From NCBI RefSeq assembly GCF_003937945.1, contig NZ_RSEC01000021.1:248001-312000 (forward strand): a stretch of 64,000 bases of DNA, in the 5' to 3' direction. The notes beneath the pieces are model-generated. The model was not told the DNA's origin. It saw only the letters and a program-made list of their open reading frames with translations, and ran no database searches. The position numbers and the translations under genes were made by a program. The DNA is from Amycolatopsis eburnea. Its GTDB lineage: Bacteria; Actinomycetota; Actinomycetes; Mycobacteriales; Pseudonocardiaceae. Positions 1-9,568 of this stretch are shown piece after piece (the first letter of the stretch is position 1; each line of letters begins with the position of its first letter).

Positions 1-1
1 C

Positions 2-196
2 CGCGACGCCGGCCGCGCGTTCCGGGTGGCGCGCGGCGTCGAAGCCGGCAACCTCTCGGTCAACTCGCACTCTTCGGTGCGCTACTGGACGCCGTTCGGC
101 GGGTTCAAGCAGTCCGGCCTCGGCCGCGAACTGGGCCCCGACGCCGCGGCGGCGTTCACCGAAACCAAGAACGTCTTTCTCAGCACGGAGGAGTAA
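2..196 (+). CDS. Aldehyde dehydrogenase, C-terminal fragment
   Basis: The window opens inside this gene; 64 codons and a TAA stop remain. The tail carries the ALDH-family C-terminal motif PFGGFKQSGLGRE followed by an acidic stretch and the typical AFTETKNV ending, so it is an NAD(P)-dependent aldehyde dehydrogenase oxidising an aldehyde to a carboxylate. The catalytic Cys and Glu lie upstream, outside the window. The stop overlaps the next start by one base (TAATG at 194-198), so the downstream SDR is translationally coupled. ALDH-SDR pairs of this kind occur in actinobacterial polyamine and amino-alcohol degradation operons, but the substrate cannot be read from this piece. Confidence 0.85.
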   Translation, partial: RDAGRAFRVARGVEAGNLSVNSHSSVRYWTPFGGFKQSGLGRELGPDAAAAFTETKNVFLSTEE

Positions 197-963
197 TGGT
201 CCAGCGTTTCGAAGGCCGCGTCGCGGTCATCACCGGCGGCGCGAGCGGCATCGGGCTCGCCTCGGCCCGCCGCCTGGCGAGCGAAGGGGCGAAGGTCGTC
301 ATCGCGGACCTGACCCCGGCCGAGGGCAAGGCGGTCGCCGACGAGATCGGCGGCGCGTTCATCCAGACCGACGTCACCGACGCCGAGCAGGTGGAGAACC
401 TGTTCCACAGCACGGTCGAGCAGTTCGGCTCGGTCGACGTCGCGTTCAACAACGCGGGGATTTCGCCGCCCGAGGACGACTCCATCCTGACCACCGGCAT
501 CGACGCGTGGGAGAAGGTCCAGCGCGTCAACCTGACGTCGGTGTACCACTGCTGCAAGGCCGTCCTGCCGCACATGCAGCGCCAGGGGCGCGGGTCGATC
601 ATCAACACGGCGTCGTTCGTGGCGGTGATGGGCGCGGCGACGTCGCAGATCTCCTACACCGCGTCCAAGGGCGGCGTGCTCGCGATGAGCCGCGAGCTGG
701 GCGTGCAGTTCGCGCGGGAGAACATCCGCGTCAACGCGCTCTGCCCGGGGCCGGTGAACACGCCGCTGCTCAAGGAGCTGTTCGCGAAGGACCCGGAACG
801 CGCGGCGCGGCGGCTGGTCCACGTGCCGGTCGGCCGGTTCGCCGAGCCCGAGGAGATCGCGGCGGCGGTGGCGTTCCTGGCCAGTGACGACGCCAGCTTC
901 ATCACGGCCTCGCAGTTCCTGGTCGACGGCGGCATCTCCGGCGCGTACGTCACCCCGCTCTAA
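196..963 (+). CDS. SDR-family oxidoreductase
   Basis: A 255-residue classical short-chain dehydrogenase/reductase. Visible motifs are the N-terminal cofactor loop TGGASGIG (about residues 13-20), NNAG (about 90), and the catalytic YTASK (about 154). The acidic residue after beta-2 (ADLTP) favours NAD over NADP. Length is standard for FabG-like/3-oxoacyl reductase annotations, but such names rarely predict the substrate. It is coupled to the preceding aldehyde dehydrogenase through a one-base stop/start overlap, so both probably serve one oxidative pathway (alcohol to aldehyde to acid). Its 3' end overlaps the converging gene at 960-1157 by four bases. Confidence 0.9.
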   Translation: MVQRFEGRVAVITGGASGIGLASARRLASEGAKVVIADLTPAEGKAVADEIGGAFIQTDVTDAEQVENLFHSTVEQFGSVDVAFNNAGISPPEDDSILTTGIDAWEKVQRVNLTSVYHCCKAVLPHMQRQGRGSIINTASFVAVMGAATSQISYTASKGGVLAMSRELGVQFARENIRVNALCPGPVNTPLLKELFAKDPERAARRLVHVPVGRFAEPEEIAAAVAFLASDDASFITASQFLVDGGISGAYVTPL

Positions 964-1157
964 CGGCGCGTCGGTTTCTTGACGCCGTAGACCTCCCGCA
1001 GGTAGTTCCAGGCGGCGTTGAGCTTCTTGCGCTCCTCGGAGACGAGCTTTTCGCGGCGGCGCAGCACGCGGACGGCGATCTCGGAGGCGAGGAAGGCGCC
1101 GGCGGCGAAGGTCACGACGCCGACGATGAGCGTCAGGGCGATGATGGTGGTGGTCAT
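960..1157 (-). CDS. Small membrane-anchored protein, hypothetical
   Basis: 65 residues. The N-terminal 25 residues form one hydrophobic helix (TIIALTLIVGVVTFAAGAF), followed by a strongly basic and charged stretch rich in Arg, Lys and Glu, so a single-pass protein with a short cytosolic helix is expected. I do not recognise a family. The ATG at 1157 was chosen because the upstream extension lacks a membrane-protein-like composition. It converges on the SDR and overlaps its last four bases. The 72-bp gap to the HTH gene at 1230 is shared with that gene's promoter, so the two are divergently transcribed. Confidence 0.6.
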   Translation of the reverse strand: MTTTIIALTLIVGVVTFAAGAFLASEIAVRVLRRREKLVSEERKKLNAAWNYLREVYGVKKPTRR

Positions 1158-1198
1158 GGTGACCAGCGTCGGAGCACTGTGGGCGATTCGTCCCTGCG

Positions 1199-1225
1199 CA
1201 AAGCTAGCGGGTTTCGTTAGCTTTG
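1199..1225. promoter_or_regulatory. Inverted-repeat operator overlapping a leaderless promoter
   Basis: Two 11-bp arms (CAAAGCTAGCG at 1199-1209 and CGTTAGCTTTG at 1215-1225, one mismatch) surround a 5-bp spacer. The right arm contains TAGCTT (1218-1223), a good -10 box exactly six bases before the GTG at 1230, with no Shine-Dalgarno sequence. A dimeric repressor bound here would block the promoter. The HTH protein made from this promoter is the obvious candidate ligand; that is inference. Confidence 0.55.
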
Positions 1226-1229
1226 TGAC

Positions 1230-2525
1230 GTGACGCACTGGCGCGCCGACGAGTGGGCGGAAGCGGTCCGGACCGGCATCCGCTCTCGCGGCCTTTCCCT
1301 GGACGAGGCCGCCCGCCGCATCGGCGTCCCGACGTCGACGTTGCGGAGCTGGATCGAGCACCGGCACGCGCCGAAGGTGACGGTGTTCGACCACTGGGCG
1401 CAGCTCGCCGAGGTCACCGGGCTCAGCGAGGCCGAGCTGCTGCGGGTCGCCGGGGTGCTGCCCGGCTCGCTCGCGTCGCCGGTCCACGTCGCGCAGGCGG
1501 CGAAGGCGCTGCGGGAGGGCATCGACCAGGCGGGGCAGTTCCTCCGGCAGGCGACGGCGCTCGTCTACTCCTCGCCCGGCACGCAGGTGGCCAACGCCAT
1601 CGCGGCGTCGCCGGTCGACTGGGAGATGCGGATCCGCTCGGCCACCCGCGGCGACGAGGTCCGCGTCACCTACCACCACTACGTCGGGGTCGTGCCGCCG
1701 CGGGACTTCCCGTTTTCCGAGGCCGAGGCACGGAGGATCCTCGAGCACGACGTCCTCGCCGAGCTGTGGCGGCCGCTCGGGCTCTACTGGCGGGTCGCCG
1801 AGGTGCACGACTGGCACGAGCCGCCGCGGCTGGTCATCCAGGTGCCCGAGCAGGAGGCGACGCGCCCGCCCGTGCCGTCGCCGGTGGTCGCCGCGCCGCC
1901 GGTCGTCGTGCTGTCGCCGATCTGGGGGTACGGCGAGCTGCTGGCGTCGCTGATCGCCGACGGCCTCGGGTTCGGCAACGTCGACTTCCGCTACTCCGGC
2001 CTCCCGGACGCGATGGCCGACCGCGTCCGGATCACCGCCCGCGAGCTGGCCGAACCCGCGCCGCGGCTGGTGCACTCGGTGCCGCCGATCATGCTGCTGC
2101 ACGGCCTCGCGGTGCCGGACCTGACCGGGCGCCTCCCGGTCGTGGTCCGCTACGGGCCGCGGATGCGGGCGCGGGCGGCCCGGATCTACCGGTCGGCGCT
2201 GCTCGAAGCGGGGTTCACCGACCCGCTCGACGGCGCCCGCGCGATCGAGGCGGCGATCTCGGTGCCGCCGGGCTGCGCGCACTACGAGGTGACGCTCGCC
2301 GACGAGGACGTCTTCGACGGCGACCGGCCGTCGCTGGACCGGCTCAACGACGCCGTGGCGTGGCACGCCGAGCAGATCGTGGAGCAGGTCCTGCTGGGCG
2401 CGGGTCTGCCGCCGGTGCCGCTCGGCGGCCCGCTCAAGCGCCTGGTCCTGCCGTCCGGCCGGGTCCGGCGCCCGCCGCCGCTGGCCGGCCGGGTCGCGTA
2501 TCGGGTCCCCGAGCGTCTTGAATGA
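1230..2525 (+). CDS. XRE/HTH-type transcriptional regulator with long unknown C-terminal region
   Basis: 431 residues. Residues about 10-62 form a helix-turn-helix: LSLDEAARRIGVPTSTLRSWIEHR resembles XRE/MerR-like DNA-recognition helices. The remaining roughly 370 residues show no enzyme motif I recognise; they include a Pro-rich linker near 205-225 and may bind a ligand or partner. Translation starts at GTG 1230; an upstream GTG at 1225 runs into a stop. A -10-like TAGCTT lies six bases before the start, so the mRNA is probably leaderless. The stop codon sits inside the left arm of the terminator palindrome at 2514-2568. Large HTH proteins of this layout are common in Pseudonocardiaceae. Confidence 0.8.
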   Translation: MTHWRADEWAEAVRTGIRSRGLSLDEAARRIGVPTSTLRSWIEHRHAPKVTVFDHWAQLAEVTGLSEAELLRVAGVLPGSLASPVHVAQAAKALREGIDQAGQFLRQATALVYSSPGTQVANAIAASPVDWEMRIRSATRGDEVRVTYHHYVGVVPPRDFPFSEAEARRILEHDVLAELWRPLGLYWRVAEVHDWHEPPRLVIQVPEQEATRPPVPSPVVAAPPVVVLSPIWGYGELLASLIADGLGFGNVDFRYSGLPDAMADRVRITARELAEPAPRLVHSVPPIMLLHGLAVPDLTGRLPVVVRYGPRMRARAARIYRSALLEAGFTDPLDGARAIEAAISVPPGCAHYEVTLADEDVFDGDRPSLDRLNDAVAWHAEQIVEQVLLGAGLPPVPLGGPLKRLVLPSGRVRRPPPLAGRVAYRVPERLE

Positions 2526-2568
2526 CTCATTCAGGACCTCCGAAGACCTGAATGAGTCATTCAAGACG
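2514..2568. terminator. Long nested palindrome, probable terminator
   Basis: Perfect 22-bp arms (2514-2535 and 2547-2568) with an 11-base loop. Each arm is itself palindromic around GAATGACTCATTC, so it can fold alone or as one long stem. It begins inside the last codons of the upstream gene. No U-tract follows, as is usual for actinobacterial terminators. Confidence 0.65.
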
Positions 2569-2675
2569 TCGGCGAAGCCGCCGCCGGGCAAACCCCGCTC
2601 CTTTGCCGGGACCCTGACCGCCGGGGTGGCGGTCGAGCGGGGGTCGAGGATCACTGTGGCGTTGGCCGGGTGAAG

Positions 2676-2705
2676 TAGACGGACCGCGAACGCGGCAGGT
2701 ACCGT
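2676..2705 (+). promoter_or_regulatory. Candidate promoter of the glycine operon
   Basis: TAGACG (2676-2681) and TACCGT (2700-2705) are spaced 18 bp and lie about 35 bp before the riboswitch. This is the best -35/-10 pair in the otherwise featureless 2569-2740 stretch. The boxes are only moderate matches. Confidence 0.35.
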
Positions 2706-2740
2706 AACCGCCACAACTGCAGATCGGGCCGTCGAGCCGA

Positions 2741-2922
2741 GGCGGGAGAGCCCTCACGAACGTGGTGGGGCACCGAAGGAGCAAACTCCCCGGAATCTCT
2801 CAGGTAACCGCTACCGCTTCGCGCGAGGCCACTCTGGAAAGCAGGCGCACCCGCGCCTCACCCAAGGTGAAAGCCGTGTCTCCCACGGTGAAACTCTCAG
2901 GTGCCATGACAGAGGGGGAGTT
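2741..2922 (+). promoter_or_regulatory. Tandem glycine riboswitch (gcvT motif)
   Basis: Two consecutive glycine aptamers precede gcvP. The first has GGCGGGAGAG, the conserved GCACCGAAGGAGCAA-type core and CTCTCAGG, closing near ACTCTGGAAAGCAGG (to about 2840). The second repeats the plan with ACCCAAGGTGAAA, CTCTCAGG and a closing ACAGAGGGGGAG (to 2922). In this family glycine binding switches on glycine-cleavage genes by exposing expression signals; here the closing strand lies just before the gcvP start region, consistent with control of translation or of a short downstream switch. Recognition is from the conserved cores and position. Confidence 0.92.
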
Positions 2923-2934
2923 CCCAGCGCACCG

Positions 2935-5793
2935 TTGTGTGCCCGGCCCGAGGAGCTCCCGATCACTTCCACGCAGTTCGACGCCCGCCACATCGGCCCG
3001 TCCGAGGCCGAGCGCGCGAAGATGCTGGCCGAATGCGGCTACAGCAGCCTGGACGCCCTCGTCGGCGCCGCCGTCCCGACCGCGATCCGGGCGACGAAGG
3101 AACTCACCCTCCCGCCCGCCGCGTCCGAAGAGGACGCCACCGCGGAGCTGCGCGCCCTCGCCGCGCGCAACCGGCCGATGACGCAGATGATCGGCCTCGG
3201 CTACTCCGACACCGTCACCCCCGGCGTGATCCGCCGCAACGTCCTCGAGAACCCGGCCTGGTACACGGCGTACACGCCCTACCAGCCGGAAATCTCCCAG
3301 GGCCGGCTCGAAGCGCTCCTCAACTTCCAGACCATGGTCGCCGACCTGACCGGCCTGGCCACCGCGAACGCCTCCCTGCTGGACGAGTCGACCGCCGTCG
3401 CCGAGGCCGTCACGCTGATGCGCCGCGCCTCGAAGTCCAAGTCGAACAAGGTCGTCCTGGACGCCGAGTGCCTGCCGCAGACCATCGCCGTCGTGCGCAC
3501 GCGCGTCGAGGCCCTGGGCATCGAGGTCGAGGTCCGCGACCTGCTGACCGGCCTGCCCGACGACTTCTTCGGCGTCGTCGTCCAGTACCCCGGCGCGTCC
3601 GGCGTGCTGCGCGGCCGCGGCTTCTACCACGCGATTTCCGAGTCGGCGAAGGCCGCGGGCGCGCTGTTTACCGTCGCCGCCGACCTCCTCGCCCTCACGC
3701 TGATCACGTCGCCCGGCGAGTTCGGCGCCGACGTCGCCGCGGGCTCGACCCAGCGCTTCGGTGTCCCGCTCGGCTACGGCGGCCCGCACGCCGGGTACAT
3801 GTCCGTCCGCGCCGGGCTCGAGCGCTCGCTGCCCGGGCGCCTGGTCGGCGTCTCGGTCGACGCCGACGGCAACCCGGCCTACCGGCTCGCGCTGCAGACG
3901 CGTGAGCAGCACATCCGCCGCGAGAAGGCGACGTCCAACATCTGCACCGCGCAGGTCCTCCCGGCCGTGCTCGCCGCGATGTACGCGGTCTACCACGGCC
4001 CGGACGGCCTGAAGAAGATCGCCCACCGCGTCCACGGTCTCGCCGCGGGCTTCGCCGACGCCCTCCGCAAGACCGGCGTCGAGGTCGTGCACGAGTCCTT
4101 CTTCGACACCGTCGTCGCGCACGTCCCGGGCCAGGCCGCGGAGGTCCACGCGGCCGCCCGCGAAGCCGGGATCAACCTCGGCCACGTCGACGCCGACCAC
4201 GTCCGCGTCGCCTTCGACGAGGTCAGCACCCCCGCGATCACCGCGAAGGTCCTGCGCGCTTTCGGCGTCGAGGAAGACGTCCAGGACGGCGTCGCGCTGC
4301 CGAACGGCCTGGCCCGCGAGAGCGGCTTCATGGGCCACGAGGTTTTCGGCACGCACCGTTCCGAGACGGCGATGCTGCGTTACCTGCGCAAGCTGTCCGA
4401 CCTGGACTACGCGCTCGACCGCGGCATGATCCCGCTCGGCTCCTGCACGATGAAGCTCAACGCCACCACCGAGATGGAGCCGATCAGCTGGCGCGAGTTC
4501 GCGGGCATCCACCCGTTCGCCCCGGCCGAAGACGCGGCCGGGTACCACGAGCTGGTCGGGCAGCTGGCCGGGTGGCTGGCCGAGGTCACCGGCTACGACA
4601 AGGTATCGCTGCAGCCGAACGCGGGCAGCCAGGGCGAACTCGCCGGCCTGCTCGCGATCCGCGCGTACCACCGCGCGAACGGTGACGAGGCCCGGGACGT
4701 CTGCCTGATCCCGTCGAGTGCCCACGGCACCAACGCCGCGTCCGCGGTGCTCGCCGGGATGCGCGTGGTCGTCGTGAAGTGCACCGACGAGGGCAACGTC
4801 GATCTCGAGGACCTGCGGTCCAAGGTGGACACCCACCGCGACACCCTCGCCGCGATCATGGTCACCTACCCGTCCACGCACGGCGTGTACGAGCACGACA
4901 TCGACGAGCTGGCCAAGATCGTCCACGACGGCGGCGGCCAGGTGTACGTCGACGGCGCGAACCTCAACGCCCTGCTCGGCCTGGCCAAGCCGGGCGAGTT
5001 CGGCGGCGACGTCTCGCACCTCAACCTGCACAAGACGTTCTGCATCCCGCACGGCGGTGGCGGCCCCGGCGTCGGCCCGGTCGCGGTGCGCGCGCACCTC
5101 GCGCCGTACCTGCCGAACCACCCGCTGCTCGACGCCGCCGGCCCCGAGACCGGCGTCGGCCCGATCAGCGGCGCGCCCTACGGCTCGGCGTCGATCCTGC
5201 CGATCTCCTGGGCGTACGTCCGCATGATGGGCGCGCCCGGCCTGACCGCGGCCACCAAGGTCGCCGTGCTGGCCGCGAACTACGTCGCTTCGCGGCTGGC
5301 CCCGCACTACCCGGTGCTCTATACGGGCCAGGACGGCCTGGTCGCGCACGAGTGCATCCTCGACCTGCGCCAGATCACCAAGGAGACCGGCGTGACGGTC
5401 GACGACGTCGCCAAGCGGCTCATCGACTACGGCTTCCACGCGCCGACGATGTCTTTCCCGGTCGCGGGGACGCTGATGGTCGAGCCGACCGAGTCCGAGG
5501 ACCTCGGCGAGATCGACCGGTTCTGCGACGCGATGATCGCCATCCGCGCCGAGATCGACGAGGTCGCCAACGGCAAGTGGACTGCCGAGGAGTCGCCGCT
5601 GCGGGGTGCCCCGCACACCGCCGAGACGCTGGTCGGCGAGTGGGACAAGCGCTACGACCGCGAGCTGGCCGTGTACCCGGCGGGTGTTTCGCGCAAGAAC
5701 AAGTACTGGCCCCCGGTGCGTCGCATCGACGGCGCCCGCGGCGACCGCAACCTCGTGTGCTCCTGCCCGCCCCTCAACGCTTACGAAGGCTGA
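2935..5793 (+). CDS. gcvP: Glycine dehydrogenase (decarboxylating), P-protein
   Basis: About 950 residues, full length for the fused alpha/beta P-protein. It decarboxylates glycine with PLP and passes the aminomethyl group to lipoyl-GcvH. The N-terminal signature [12 protein letters not shown], the glycine-rich loop [11 protein letters not shown] and the PLP lysine in LHKTFC (Lys about 700) are visible. The start is uncertain. The only canonical in-frame start is TTG at 2935, which lacks a well-spaced ribosome binding site. A strong GAGGAG (2950-2955) lies six bases before ATC at 2962, exactly where homologues begin ([12 protein letters not shown]). It heads the riboswitch-controlled operon gcvP-gcvT-gcvH-glyA-lipA-sdaA; gcvT follows after 6 bp. 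Confidence 0.95.
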   Translation: MCARPEELPITSTQFDARHIGPSEAERAKMLAECGYSSLDALVGAAVPTAIRATKELTLPPAASEEDATAELRALAARNRPMTQMIGLGYSDTVTPGVIRRNVLENPAWYTAYTPYQPEISQGRLEALLNFQTMVADLTGLATANASLLDESTAVAEAVTLMRRASKSKSNKVVLDAECLPQTIAVVRTRVEALGIEVEVRDLLTGLPDDFFGVVVQYPGASGVLRGRGFYHAISESAKAAGALFTVAADLLALTLITSPGEFGADVAAGSTQRFGVPLGYGGPHAGYMSVRAGLERSLPGRLVGVSVDADGNPAYRLALQTREQHIRREKATSNICTAQVLPAVLAAMYAVYHGPDGLKKIAHRVHGLAAGFADALRKTGVEVVHESFFDTVVAHVPGQAAEVHAAAREAGINLGHVDADHVRVAFDEVSTPAITAKVLRAFGVEEDVQDGVALPNGLARESGFMGHEVFGTHRSETAMLRYLRKLSDLDYALDRGMIPLGSCTMKLNATTEMEPISWREFAGIHPFAPAEDAAGYHELVGQLAGWLAEVTGYDKVSLQPNAGSQGELAGLLAIRAYHRANGDEARDVCLIPSSAHGTNAASAVLAGMRVVVVKCTDEGNVDLEDLRSKVDTHRDTLAAIMVTYPSTHGVYEHDIDELAKIVHDGGGQVYVDGANLNALLGLAKPGEFGGDVSHLNLHKTFCIPHGGGGPGVGPVAVRAHLAPYLPNHPLLDAAGPETGVGPISGAPYGSASILPISWAYVRMMGAPGLTAATKVAVLAANYVASRLAPHYPVLYTGQDGLVAHECILDLRQITKETGVTVDDVAKRLIDYGFHAPTMSFPVAGTLMVEPTESEDLGEIDRFCDAMIAIRAEIDEVANGKWTAEESPLRGAPHTAETLVGEWDKRYDRELAVYPAGVSRKNKYWPPVRRIDGARGDRNLVCSCPPLNAYEG

Positions 5794-5799
5794 TCTTCA

Positions 5800-6891
5800 G
5801 TGTCGAAGGAAACTTCCCTGCACGGAGTCCACAAGGGACTCGGTGCGCTGTTCACCGACTTCGCCGGCTGGTCCATGCCGGTCCGCTACGCCAGCGAACT
5901 GGCCGAGCACAAGGCCGTCCGCGAGGCGGCCGGGCTGTTCGACCTCTCGCACATGGCCGAAATCCACGTCACCGGCAAGCAGGCGGCCGACGTCCTGGAC
6001 TACGCGCTGGTCGGCAACCTGACCGGGGTCAAGCCGGGCCGGGCGCGGTACACGATGATCTGCGACGCCGAGGGCGGCGTGCTGGACGACCTGGTCGTCT
6101 ACCGGCTGGCCGACGAGCACTACCTGGTCGTCGCGAACGCGGGCAACGCGCAGGTCGTCGCCGACGCCCTGGCCGAGCGGGTCGCGGGCTTCGACGCGGT
6201 CGTGGACGACAAGTCCGAGACCACCGCACTGATCGCCGTTCAGGGCCCGAAGGCCGTCGAAATCCTGGCCGCGGTCACCGACGCCGACCTGGACGCGCTC
6301 AAGTACTACGCCAGCGTCCCGGCGTCGGTGAAGGGCCACGACGTCCTGCTCGCCCGCACCGGCTACACCGGGGAGGACGGCTTCGAGCTGTTCGTCGACG
6401 CCGACGAGGCACCGGCGCTGTGGCGCCTGCTGATGGACGCCGGCGAGCCGCACGGCCTGGTCCCGGCGGGGCTGGCCTGCCGCGACACCCTGCGGCTGGA
6501 AGCCGGGATGCCGTTGTACGGCAACGAACTCACCGTCGAGCAGAGCCCGTTCGAAGCCGGGCTCGGCCGCGTCGTCAAGTTCGAGAAGCCGGGCGACTTC
6601 GTCGGCCGCGCGGCACTGGAGGAGCGGTCCAAGCAGGACGTCCCGCGCGTGCGCGTCGGCCTTCGCGGGTCGGGTCGCCGTGCCCCGCGCCACGGCTACA
6701 AGCTGCTGGCCGACGGCGTCGAGATCGGCGAGGTCACCAGCGGCGCCCTGTCGCCGACGCTGGGTTACCCGATCGCCATGGCGTACGTCGATCGGGCGTA
6801 CACCGAGCCCGGCACCGAGCTGTCCGTCGACATCCGGGGCAGGATCGAGCCCGTCGAGGTCGTCGCCCTTCCCTTCTACTCCCGCGCGTAA
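5800..6891 (+). CDS. gcvT: Aminomethyltransferase, glycine cleavage T-protein
   Basis: 363 residues, typical length. GcvT transfers the methylene group from aminomethyl-lipoyl-GcvH to tetrahydrofolate and releases ammonia. Family hallmarks include the N-terminal HKGLGALFTDFAGWSMPVRY, the folate-domain stretch ARTGYTGEDGFELF (about 185-198), AGLACRDTLRLEAGMPLYGNE, and the C-terminal EIGEVTSGALSPTLG. It starts with GTG six bases after gcvP. The gcvH start lies 13 bp downstream, so it is the second gene of the riboswitch operon. The L-protein (dihydrolipoyl dehydrogenase) needed to finish the cycle is not in this window and is presumably supplied by a general Lpd. Confidence 0.95.
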   Translation: MSKETSLHGVHKGLGALFTDFAGWSMPVRYASELAEHKAVREAAGLFDLSHMAEIHVTGKQAADVLDYALVGNLTGVKPGRARYTMICDAEGGVLDDLVVYRLADEHYLVVANAGNAQVVADALAERVAGFDAVVDDKSETTALIAVQGPKAVEILAAVTDADLDALKYYASVPASVKGHDVLLARTGYTGEDGFELFVDADEAPALWRLLMDAGEPHGLVPAGLACRDTLRLEAGMPLYGNELTVEQSPFEAGLGRVVKFEKPGDFVGRAALEERSKQDVPRVRVGLRGSGRRAPRHGYKLLADGVEIGEVTSGALSPTLGYPIAMAYVDRAYTEPGTELSVDIRGRIEPVEVVALPFYSRA

Positions 6892-6904
6892 AGGACTCCC
6901 AGCT

Positions 6905-7282
6905 GTGAGCATCCCCGAGAACCTGCAGTACACGAAGGAACACGAGTGGCTGTCCGTCGAAGACGGCATCGCCACCGTGGGCATCACCGCCTTCGCCGCC
7001 GAGTCGCTCGGTGACATCGTGTTCGTCCAGCTGCCCGACGCGGGCTCCACCATCACCGCCGGCGAGGTGTTCGGCGAGGTCGAGTCGACCAAGTCGGTCA
7101 GCGAGCTGTACGCGCCGGTCTCCGGCGAGGTCGTCGAGGTGAACGGCACCACATCGGACACCCCCGAGGTCATCAACTCCGACCCCTACACCGAAGGATG
7201 GCTCCTGAAGGTGCGTCTGACCGGGGACGTGCCGGAGCTGCTCGACGCCGCCGCGTACGCCGCGCACACCCAGGAGAACTGA
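6905..7282 (+). CDS. gcvH: Glycine cleavage H-protein, lipoyl carrier
   Basis: 125 residues, standard length. The protein is the lipoylated shuttle between P-, T- and L-proteins. Lipoylation is expected at Lys63 in [11 protein letters not shown]. The N-terminal YTKEHEWL and C-terminal [10 protein letters not shown] motifs are canonical. GTG at 6905 was chosen because the longer in-frame extension merely reads through gcvT in another frame. The stop overlaps the glyA start by one base (TGATG). The downstream lipA can supply the lipoyl group this protein needs. Confidence 0.95.
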   Translation: MSIPENLQYTKEHEWLSVEDGIATVGITAFAAESLGDIVFVQLPDAGSTITAGEVFGEVESTKSVSELYAPVSGEVVEVNGTTSDTPEVINSDPYTEGWLLKVRLTGDVPELLDAAAYAAHTQEN

Positions 7283-8556
7283 TGCCGACTTTCGACGCCC
7301 ACCTCGCCGACGTCGACCCCGAGGTCGCCGCCGCCGTCGCGGACGAGCTGACCCGCCAGCAGTCCACCCTGGAAATGATCGCGTCGGAGAACTTCGCCCC
7401 GGTGGGCGTGCTCGAGGCGCAGGGCTCGGTGCTGACCAACAAGTACGCCGAGGGCTACCCGGGCCGCCGCTACTACGGCGGCTGCGAGCACGTCGACGTC
7501 GTCGAGCAGCTCGCCATCGACCGCGCGAAGGCCCTCTTCGGCGCCGAGCACGCCAACGTCCAGCCGCACTCGGGCGCGCAGGCCAACGCGGCCGCGATGT
7601 TCGCCGTGCTCAAGCCGGGCGACACGATCCTCGGCCTCGACCTGGCGCACGGCGGTCACCTGACGCACGGGATGAAGATCAACTTCTCGGGCAAGCTCTA
7701 CAACGTCGTCGCCTACCACGTCGACAAAGAGACCGGGATCGTCGACCTCGCCGAGATCGAGCGCCTGGCCGTCGAGCACCAGCCGAAGCTGATCATCGCC
7801 GGCTGGTCCGCCTACCCGCGTCAGCTCGACTTCGCCGAGTTCCGCCGCATCGCCGACCTCGTGGGCGCGCGCCTGATGGTCGACATGGCGCACTTCGCCG
7901 GGCTGGTCGCGGCCGGGCTGCACCCGTCGCCGGTGCCGCACGCCGACATCGTCACCACGACCACGCACAAGACCCTCGGCGGCCCGCGCGGCGGGCTCAT
8001 CCTGTGCCGCGAGGAGCTGGCGAAGAAGATCAACTCGGCGGTGTTCCCCGGCCAGCAGGGCGGGCCGCTCGAACACGTCATCGCGGCCAAGGCCGTCGCG
8101 CTGAAGATCGCCGCGAGCGACGAGTTCCGCGAGCGTCAGGAGCGCACCCTCGAAGGGTCGCGGATCCTGGCTGCGCGACTGTCGCAGGCGGACTGCGCTT
8201 CGGCTGGGGTGCGCGTCCTGACCGGTGGGACCGACGTCCACCTGGTGCTCGTCGACCTGGTCCAGTCCACTCTGGACGGTCAGCAGGCCGAGGACCGGCT
8301 GCACGAGGTCGGCATCACGGTCAACCGCAACGCCGTCCCGTTCGACCCGCGCCCGCCGATGATCACGTCGGGCCTGCGCATCGGCACGCCGGCGCTGGCC
8401 ACCCGCGGCTTCCAGGCCGAGGACTTCGCCGAGGTCGCCGACGTCATCGCCGAGGCGCTGAAGCCGGACTTCGACGACGCCCTGCGCTCGAAGCTGCGCG
8501 ACCGCGTCGAGGCGCTGGCCGCGAAGCACCCGTTGTACGCGGACCTTTCGCGATGA
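7282..8556 (+). CDS. glyA: Serine hydroxymethyltransferase
   Basis: 424 residues. This PLP enzyme interconverts glycine plus methylene-THF with serine. Motifs include LEMIASENF near the N-terminus, the long conserved [15 protein letters not shown], and the PLP lysine in [13 protein letters not shown] (Lys230). ATG 7282 has an AGGAG six bases upstream and is coupled to gcvH by a one-base overlap; the longer in-frame reading that begins in gcvH is a shadow. Within this operon it uses the methylene-THF from glycine cleavage, so two glycines become one serine. It overlaps lipA by four bases. Confidence 0.96.
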   Translation: MPTFDAHLADVDPEVAAAVADELTRQQSTLEMIASENFAPVGVLEAQGSVLTNKYAEGYPGRRYYGGCEHVDVVEQLAIDRAKALFGAEHANVQPHSGAQANAAAMFAVLKPGDTILGLDLAHGGHLTHGMKINFSGKLYNVVAYHVDKETGIVDLAEIERLAVEHQPKLIIAGWSAYPRQLDFAEFRRIADLVGARLMVDMAHFAGLVAAGLHPSPVPHADIVTTTTHKTLGGPRGGLILCREELAKKINSAVFPGQQGGPLEHVIAAKAVALKIAASDEFRERQERTLEGSRILAARLSQADCASAGVRVLTGGTDVHLVLVDLVQSTLDGQQAEDRLHEVGITVNRNAVPFDPRPPMITSGLRIGTPALATRGFQAEDFAEVADVIAEALKPDFDDALRSKLRDRVEALAAKHPLYADLSR

Positions 8557-9554
8557 GCGCGCTGCCCGAGGGCCGGAAGCTGCTGCGGCTGGAAGTCCGC
8601 AACAGTGAGACGCCGATCGAGAAGAAGCCGCCGTGGATCAAGACGCGGGTGCGGATGGGGCCGGAGTTCACCGAACTCAAGGGTCTCGTGCGCCGCGAAG
8701 GCCTCCACACGGTGTGTGAAGAGGCGGGTTGTCCCAACATTTACGAGTGCTGGGAAGACCGTGAGGCCACGTTCCTGATCGGTGGGGACCAGTGCACGCG
8801 GCGGTGTGACTTCTGCCAGATCGACACGGGTAAGCCCGCTGCCCTCGACCGCACCGAGCCGCGGAAGGTCGCGGAGTCGGTGCAGGCGATGGGTTTGCGG
8901 TATTCGACGGTCACTGGTGTCGCCCGGGATGACCTTCCCGATGGTGGTGCGTGGCTGTACGCGGAGACGGTCCGGCAGATCCACGCTCTCAACCCGGGTA
9001 CGGGTGTGGAGCTGCTGATCCCGGACTTCAACGCCGATCCCGAGCAGTTGGCTGAGGTGTTCGGGTCGCGGCCGGAGGTTTTGGCGCACAACGTGGAGAC
9101 GGTGCCGCGGATCTTCAAGCGGATCCGTCCCGGTTTCCGGTACGCGCGTTCGCTGGAAGTCATCACCAAGGCTCGTGAAGCCGGTCTGGTGACGAAGTCG
9201 AACCTGATCCTGGGCATGGGTGAGACCCCGGACGAGGTCGCGCCCGCGATGCGGGATCTGGTGGATGCGGGGTGCGAGATCTTGACGATCACGCAGTACC
9301 TGCGCCCCTCGCCCCGGCACCACCCGGTGGACCGGTGGGTGAAGCCGGAGGAGTTCGTCGAGCATTCGCGGGCGGCGGAGGCGATGGGCTTCGCGGGTGT
9401 CATGGCGGGGCCGCTCGTGCGGTCGTCGTACCGCGCGGGACGGCTCTACGCGCAGACCAAGGGTTACCGTGGAGAGGAGCTGCCGGAGAACCTGCGGCAC
9501 CTCGCCGACCAGGGCCCGGCCGCGCAAGAAGCCAGCTCACTGCTGGCGCGATAG
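8553..9554 (+). CDS. lipA: Lipoyl synthase
   Basis: 333 residues. A radical-SAM enzyme that inserts two sulfurs into octanoyl chains on carrier proteins such as GcvH. Both clusters are visible: the auxiliary cluster cysteines Cys55, Cys60 and Cys66 ([12 protein letters not shown]) and the radical-SAM triad Cys81-Cys85-Cys88 (CTRRCDFC), plus the C-terminal VRSSYRAG that ends LipA. Start by ATGA overlap with glyA. The stretch 8640-9450 uses noticeably more third-position T and G (GGT, CGG) than its neighbours. The octanoyltransferase gene lipB, often adjacent, is not here. Confidence 0.96.
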   Translation: MSALPEGRKLLRLEVRNSETPIEKKPPWIKTRVRMGPEFTELKGLVRREGLHTVCEEAGCPNIYECWEDREATFLIGGDQCTRRCDFCQIDTGKPAALDRTEPRKVAESVQAMGLRYSTVTGVARDDLPDGGAWLYAETVRQIHALNPGTGVELLIPDFNADPEQLAEVFGSRPEVLAHNVETVPRIFKRIRPGFRYARSLEVITKAREAGLVTKSNLILGMGETPDEVAPAMRDLVDAGCEILTITQYLRPSPRHHPVDRWVKPEEFVEHSRAAEAMGFAGVMAGPLVRSSYRAGRLYAQTKGYRGEELPENLRHLADQGPAAQEASSLLAR

Positions 9555-9568
9555 GAAGGGGCGGATCA

